Positions 60,517-64,000 of a stretch of 64,000 nucleotides of DNA are shown here, piece by piece (position 1 is the stretch's first letter; every line of letters begins with the position of its first letter). The translations under genes and the position numbers were made by a program. The notes under the pieces are model-generated. The model searched no databases and was not told the DNA's origin. It saw only the letters and a program-made list of their open reading frames with translations. The stretch comes from Amycolatopsis roodepoortensis. Its GTDB lineage: Bacteria > Actinomycetota > Actinomycetes > Mycobacteriales > Pseudonocardiaceae. Location: assembly GCF_014873915.1 (NCBI RefSeq), contig NZ_JADBEJ010000005.1, positions 1,612,001 through 1,676,000 on the forward strand, given 5' to 3'.

Positions 60517-62133
60517 TTACGCCGGTTGGATGGTGATGGGCTCGTGCTCGGCGGCGTAGCGCTGCGCCCACGGGTAGTCCGGTTTCCCGCTGGGCGACCG
60601 CCCGATCTCCTCGGCGAGCCAGAGACTGCGCGGCACCTTGTAGCCGGCGATCTCGGTCCGCACGTGGGCTTCGAGCGCGGCGACGTCGAGCTCCTTGCCG
60701 GCACGCGGCTGGATCACCGCGGCCACCCGCTGGCCGAGCCGGTCGTCGGGGATGCCGATGACGAGCGCGTCGAAGACGTCTGGATGCGATTTGAGCGCGC
60801 CCTCGACCTCTTCGGGGTACACCTTCTCGCCGCCGGTGTTCACGCACTGCGACCCCCGGCCGAGCAGGGTCACCGTGAGGTCTTCCTCGTAGCGCGCGTA
60901 GTCACCCGGGACGACGTAGCGCTTGCCGTCGACCTCGACGAAGATCTTCTCGGTCTTCGCGGGATCCTTGTAATACCCGAGCGGGACGTGCCCGCGCCGG
61001 GCGATCAGGCCGATCGCGCCCGGTTTCGGCTCGACGAGCGCGCCGTCGTCGTCCACCAGGATCGCGTCCTTGCCGAAGTTGACCCGGGGACCGGCGGAAT
61101 GATCGCTGTCCTTGCTGACCATGCCGATCCCGGTGAACCCGCTTTCGGACGAACCGATCGCGTCGGTGATCACCACGTGCGGGAGCAGCGACAGGAACTC
61201 CTGCTTCACCGATTGGGAGAACAGGGCGGCGTGACTCGACACCGCCACGATCGACGAAGCGTCGTAGTCGCCCTCGCGGTAGGCGTCGATCAGCGGCCGC
61301 GCCATCGCGTCGCCGACGATGGTGAGCACCTGGACCTTGTTGTCCTGCACGGCTTTCCAGACTTCGTGCGCGTCGAACCGCGGGACGAACACGACCGGGC
61401 TGCCGGTGAACAGCGCGCCGAACGCGGCCCACTGCGCGGCGCCGTGGATCAGCGGCGCCGCCGGGAGCCGGACCAGGCTGCCCGACTTGCCCTGTTCGGC
61501 GAGCGCCCATTCGTCCGGGACGTACTCGCCGGTGACGAAGTTGATCCCGCCGCCGAGCGCGCGCCAGATGTCTTCGTGGCGCCACAGGACGCCCTTGGGA
61601 TATCCGGTGGTGCCGCCGGTGTAGAGGATGTAGATGTCGTCGGCGCTGCGCTCGGCGAAGTCCCGCTCGGGGGAGCCTTCGGCGAGCGCGGCTTCGTAGT
61701 CCACACCACCGTAGGACGAGTAGTCGCCGTCGCTTCCGTCGTCGACAACGACAACGTGTTTCAGTTTCGGCGTCTCCGGCAGGACGGCGGCGACCTTGTC
61801 CGAATACTGGCGCTCGTGGACCAGCGCCACGAGGTCGGCGTTGTCGAACAGGTACCGCAGTTCGCCGTGGACGTAGCGGTAATTGACGTTGACCGCGATC
61901 GCGCGCAGCTTGTACGCGGCGATCATCGATTCCAGGGCCTCGATCGAGTTCCGGGAATAGACACCGATGTGGGATCCGGGTCCCACGCCGTGTGCGGCGA
62001 GATGGTGCGCCAGCCGGTTGGCGCGCTCTTCCAGTTCGGCGAAGGTGACCCGCCGATCGCCGCAGACGACCGCGATGCGCTCCGGCACGGCGTCGACGGC
62101 GTGCTCGAGTAGATCCGCGATGTTGAGTGCCAC
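60517..62133 (-). CDS. fadD19: Acyl-CoA ligase, FadD19-like (sterol side chain)
   Basis: 538 aa from the GTG at 62133. AMP-binding motifs: P-loop LYTGGTTGYPKGV (about 178-190), GSSESGF, YVVPGDYARYEEDLTV, and the C-terminal lysine loop RSPSGKPDYPW. The N-terminus ALNIADLLEHAVDAVPERIA and many internal blocks follow M. tuberculosis FadD19 (Rv3515c), which activates C24-branched sterol side-chain acids. The GTG has TACTTT 6 nt upstream (leaderless) and gives the FadD19 start; the ATG at 62151 lies inside the operator. Divergent from an EchA19-like gene, as in M. tuberculosis. Confidence 0.88.
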   Translation of the reverse strand: MALNIADLLEHAVDAVPERIAVVCGDRRVTFAELEERANRLAHHLAAHGVGPGSHIGVYSRNSIEALESMIAAYKLRAIAVNVNYRYVHGELRYLFDNADLVALVHERQYSDKVAAVLPETPKLKHVVVVDDGSDGDYSSYGGVDYEAALAEGSPERDFAERSADDIYILYTGGTTGYPKGVLWRHEDIWRALGGGINFVTGEYVPDEWALAEQGKSGSLVRLPAAPLIHGAAQWAAFGALFTGSPVVFVPRFDAHEVWKAVQDNKVQVLTIVGDAMARPLIDAYREGDYDASSIVAVSSHAALFSQSVKQEFLSLLPHVVITDAIGSSESGFTGIGMVSKDSDHSAGPRVNFGKDAILVDDDGALVEPKPGAIGLIARRGHVPLGYYKDPAKTEKIFVEVDGKRYVVPGDYARYEEDLTVTLLGRGSQCVNTGGEKVYPEEVEGALKSHPDVFDALVIGIPDDRLGQRVAAVIQPRAGKELDVAALEAHVRTEIAGYKVPRSLWLAEEIGRSPSGKPDYPWAQRYAAEHEPITIQPA

Positions 62134-62139
62134 TTCCTC

Positions 62140-62159
62140 AAAGTAGAACATGTTATCGT
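62140..62159. promoter_or_regulatory. KstR-type operator between divergent -10 boxes
   Basis: TAGAACATGTTATC (62144-62157) fits the KstR consensus TnnAACnnGTTnnA at all but the last base. It overlaps TACTTT on the minus strand (62145-62140, fadD19 side) and TATCGT on the plus strand (62154-62159, echA19 side), so one bound repressor dimer would silence both genes. Confidence 0.65.
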
Positions 62160-62191
62160 TCTGGGCAATGGCCGCTCTATGGGAGGTTCAG

Positions 62192-62980
62192 GTGGGCGAA
62201 CCGCACGCGCTGGTGGAAAAGATCGAACACACCCTCGTGGTCACGATGAACCGGCCGGAGGCCCGCAACGCGCTCAGCGGCGAGATGCTCGGGATCATGG
62301 TCGAGGCGTGGAACCGGGTCGACGAGGACGACGACATCCGGTGCTGCGTGCTCACCGGCGCGGGTGGCGCGTTCTGCGCGGGCGCGGATCTGAAGTCGAT
62401 GTCGAAGAACTCGCCGTCCGACTCGTTCGAGAAGGGCACGTTCGACCCCAGCAGGATCGAGGGCCTGCTCAAGGGGCGGCGGCTGACGAAACCGTTGATC
62501 GCGGCCGTCGAAGGCGCCGCGATCGCCGGCGGGACGGAGATCCTGCAAGGTACGGACATCCGGGTCGCGGGCGAGAGCGCGAAATTCGGGGTGTCCGAGG
62601 CGCGATGGAGCCTGTTCCCGATGGGTGGTTCGGCCGTCCGGCTCCCCCGCCAGATCCCGTACACCGTCGCCGCCGACCTCCTGCTGACCGGACGGCACAT
62701 CAAGGCGGCCGAGGCGCTGGAGATCGGCCTGATCGGCCACGTCGTCCCGGACGGGAAGGCGCTGGACAAGGCCCTCGAACTCGCGGGCCTCATCTCCGCG
62801 AACGGTCCCCTGGCGGTCCGCGCGATCCTCAAGACCATGCGGGACACCGAGGGCATGCACGAGGAAGAGGCCTTCAAGCTCGACGCCCAGTACGGCATCG
62901 AGGTCTTCGCGAGCGAAGACGCGAAGGAAGGCCCCCGCGCCTTCGCCGAGAAGCGCAAGCCCGTCTTCCGGGGCCGCTGA
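62192..62980 (+). CDS. echA19: Enoyl-CoA hydratase, EchA19-like
   Basis: 262 aa, crotonase fold. Oxyanion-hole segments GAGGAFCAGADLKSM (about 60-74) and AIAGGTEILQGTDIR; the Glu of the GTE motif near 124 is a catalytic candidate. Blocks such as PMGGSAVRLPRQIPYTVA and GHVVPDGKAL follow M. tuberculosis EchA19 (Rv3516), which hydrates sterol-derived enoyl-CoA. The GTG at 62192 is chosen because GGGAGG lies 5 nt upstream; an ATG at 62168 is possible. Confidence 0.88.
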   Translation: MGEPHALVEKIEHTLVVTMNRPEARNALSGEMLGIMVEAWNRVDEDDDIRCCVLTGAGGAFCAGADLKSMSKNSPSDSFEKGTFDPSRIEGLLKGRRLTKPLIAAVEGAAIAGGTEILQGTDIRVAGESAKFGVSEARWSLFPMGGSAVRLPRQIPYTVAADLLLTGRHIKAAEALEIGLIGHVVPDGKALDKALELAGLISANGPLAVRAILKTMRDTEGMHEEEAFKLDAQYGIEVFASEDAKEGPRAFAEKRKPVFRGR

Positions 62981-62991
62981 CCCCCCGTTTC

Positions 62992-63039
62992 GTCCTCTGG
63001 ATGCGGTAGTTCGCCGGTGAACTACCGCATCCAGAGGAC
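62992..63039. repeat. Intergenic palindrome, family C copy 2
   Basis: Perfect 21-nt arms (left begins GTCCTCTGGATGCGGTAGTT) with a 6-nt loop. It starts 11 nt after the echA19 stop and ends 8 nt before the convergent ligase stop. A degenerate copy is at 57243. Confidence 0.9.
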
Positions 63040-63047
63040 TAAATGCG

Positions 63048-64000
63048 TCAGGGGACGCGGTGACCTTCCCAGTAGGGGTCACGGAGCTTGCGCTTGTAGA
63101 GCTTTCCGTTCGGGTCGCGCGGGAGTTCGGGCAAGTAGTCGACGGAACGCGGGAGCTTGAACTTCGCCAGCCGCGACGCCGCGTACTCCAGGATCTCCGC
63201 GGTCAGCTCCTCGGAGGGCTCGACGCCGTCCGCGGGCTCGACGACCGCCTTGATCGCCTCGCCCCAGTCCTCGTGCGGGACGCCGAACACCGCGACGTCG
63301 GCGATCTTCGGGTGCATCACCAGTTCGCCCTCGATCTCCGCCGGGTAGATGTTGACCCCGCCCGAGATGATCAGGTCCGCCTTGCGGTCGTGCAGGAAGA
63401 GATAGCCGTCCTCGTCGAGGTGCCCGACGTCGCCGAGGGTGAACAGGTCCCCGACCCGCGCCTTGGCGGTCTTGGCCCGATCCTTGTGGTACTCGAACTT
63501 CGAGTCGCCCATCTTCATGTACACCGTGCCGGTCTCACCGGCGGGCAGTTCCGTGCCCTCGTCGTCGAGGATCTTGATCGTCGAACCCGGCCACGGCAGC
63601 CCGACCGAACCCGGTTTCTTCAGCCATTCCTCGCCCGAGATCGCCGTCCCGCCGCCTTCCGTGGCCGCGTAGTACTCGGTGACGACCGGGCCCCACCAGT
63701 CGAGCATCCGGCGTTTGACCTCCAGCGGGCACGGCGCGGCGCCGTGGATCATCACGCGCAGCGAACTCAGGTCGTAGGCCGCGCGGACGTCGTCCGGCAG
63801 CGCGAGCAGACGCCGGAACTGCGTCGGGACCATGTGGCTGTGCGTGACGCGATGCCGCTCGATCAGCCGCAGCATGTCCTCGGCGTCCCAGCGGTCCATC
63901 AGCACCGCGGTATGCCCCAGCTGCAGGGAGATCGCGACGAAGTTGAGCACCGCCGTGTGATAGAGCGGCGACCCGCAGAGGTGTACGTGGCCGTCGTGCG
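63048..64000 (-). CDS. AMP-dependent acyl-CoA ligase, 5'-truncated
   Basis: The frame is open to the window edge; about 317 residues of the C-terminal part are visible. Motifs: YYAATEGGGTAISG (adenine-binding), TLGDVGHLDEDGYLFLHDRKADLIISGG (hinge and C-terminal core), and the catalytic lysine loop RDPNGKLYKRKLRDPYW. It is a fatty-acid or steroid acyl-CoA ligase of the FadD type. Proximity to the fadD19-echA19 pair suggests a sterol-pathway role, but the substrate is not predictable. Convergent with echA19 across palindrome C. Confidence 0.85.
   Translation of the reverse strand, partial: HDGHVHLCGSPLYHTAVLNFVAISLQLGHTAVLMDRWDAEDMLRLIERHRVTHSHMVPTQFRRLLALPDDVRAAYDLSSLRVMIHGAAPCPLEVKRRMLDWWGPVVTEYYAATEGGGTAISGEEWLKKPGSVGLPWPGSTIKILDDEGTELPAGETGTVYMKMGDSKFEYHKDRAKTAKARVGDLFTLGDVGHLDEDGYLFLHDRKADLIISGGVNIYPAEIEGELVMHPKIADVAVFGVPHEDWGEAIKAVVEPADGVEPSEELTAEILEYAASRLAKFKLPRSVDYLPELPRDPNGKLYKRKLRDPYWEGHRVP

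Overview
The window is high-GC, densely packed DNA from an actinobacterium. GTG and TTG starts are frequent, and many starts sit 5-8 nt behind a TANNNT -10 box, as in leaderless mRNAs. Gene order from 2.1 to 15.1 kb (RNA methyltransferase, APC permease, two TrkA proteins, DUF3159, OB-fold, DUF3710, dut, DUF3093, DUF4193, cei, suhB, ppgK, sigA) matches the Mycobacterium tuberculosis Rv2689c-Rv2703 block as I remember it. Gene content and the style of the intergenic palindromes suggest a Pseudonocardiales genome, Amycolatopsis-like. The genus is inference.

Layout. 0-2 kb: the 3' part of a DUF222/HNH nuclease gene, a small hypothetical protein and a candidate 30-residue zinc-binding microprotein. 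2-15 kb: conserved core block ending in the primary sigma factor. 15-47 kb: the sigA-sigB interval, much longer than in mycobacteria. It holds secreted and membrane proteins, a methyltransferase operon, a NarL-type two-component system, amino-acid and drug/metabolite permeases, a hydrolase-TetR pair with its operator, a sugar ABC importer operon ending in its own ROK regulator, an SF2 helicase, a YihY membrane protein, an RND exporter, a Spo0M-HD pair, a pseudouridine degradation pair, DUF3099, an M20 amidohydrolase, a methyltransferase and D-Tyr-tRNA deacylase. 47-50.5 kb: sigB behind an ECF-type promoter, then class I fumarase. 50.5-58 kb: two paralogous lipoproteins and a phosphonate uptake/degradation operon (FAD oxidoreductase, phosphonatase-like HAD, PhnSTUV-type ABC importer) behind a GntR/UTRA regulator. 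58-64 kb: a secreted trypsin, then a sterol side-chain locus (fadD19-like and echA19-like genes diverging around a KstR-type operator, with a flavin enzyme gene behind fadD19) and a truncated acyl-CoA ligase.

The structure that genes do not explain is a set of at least twelve long, near-perfect intergenic palindromes between 15.2 and 63.0 kb, in several sequence families, all at gene 3' ends and mostly between convergent genes. Some supply the stop codon of the neighbouring gene. One combines the arms of one family with the core of another.

I found no rRNA, tRNA, CRISPR array, prophage, insertion sequence or riboswitch.
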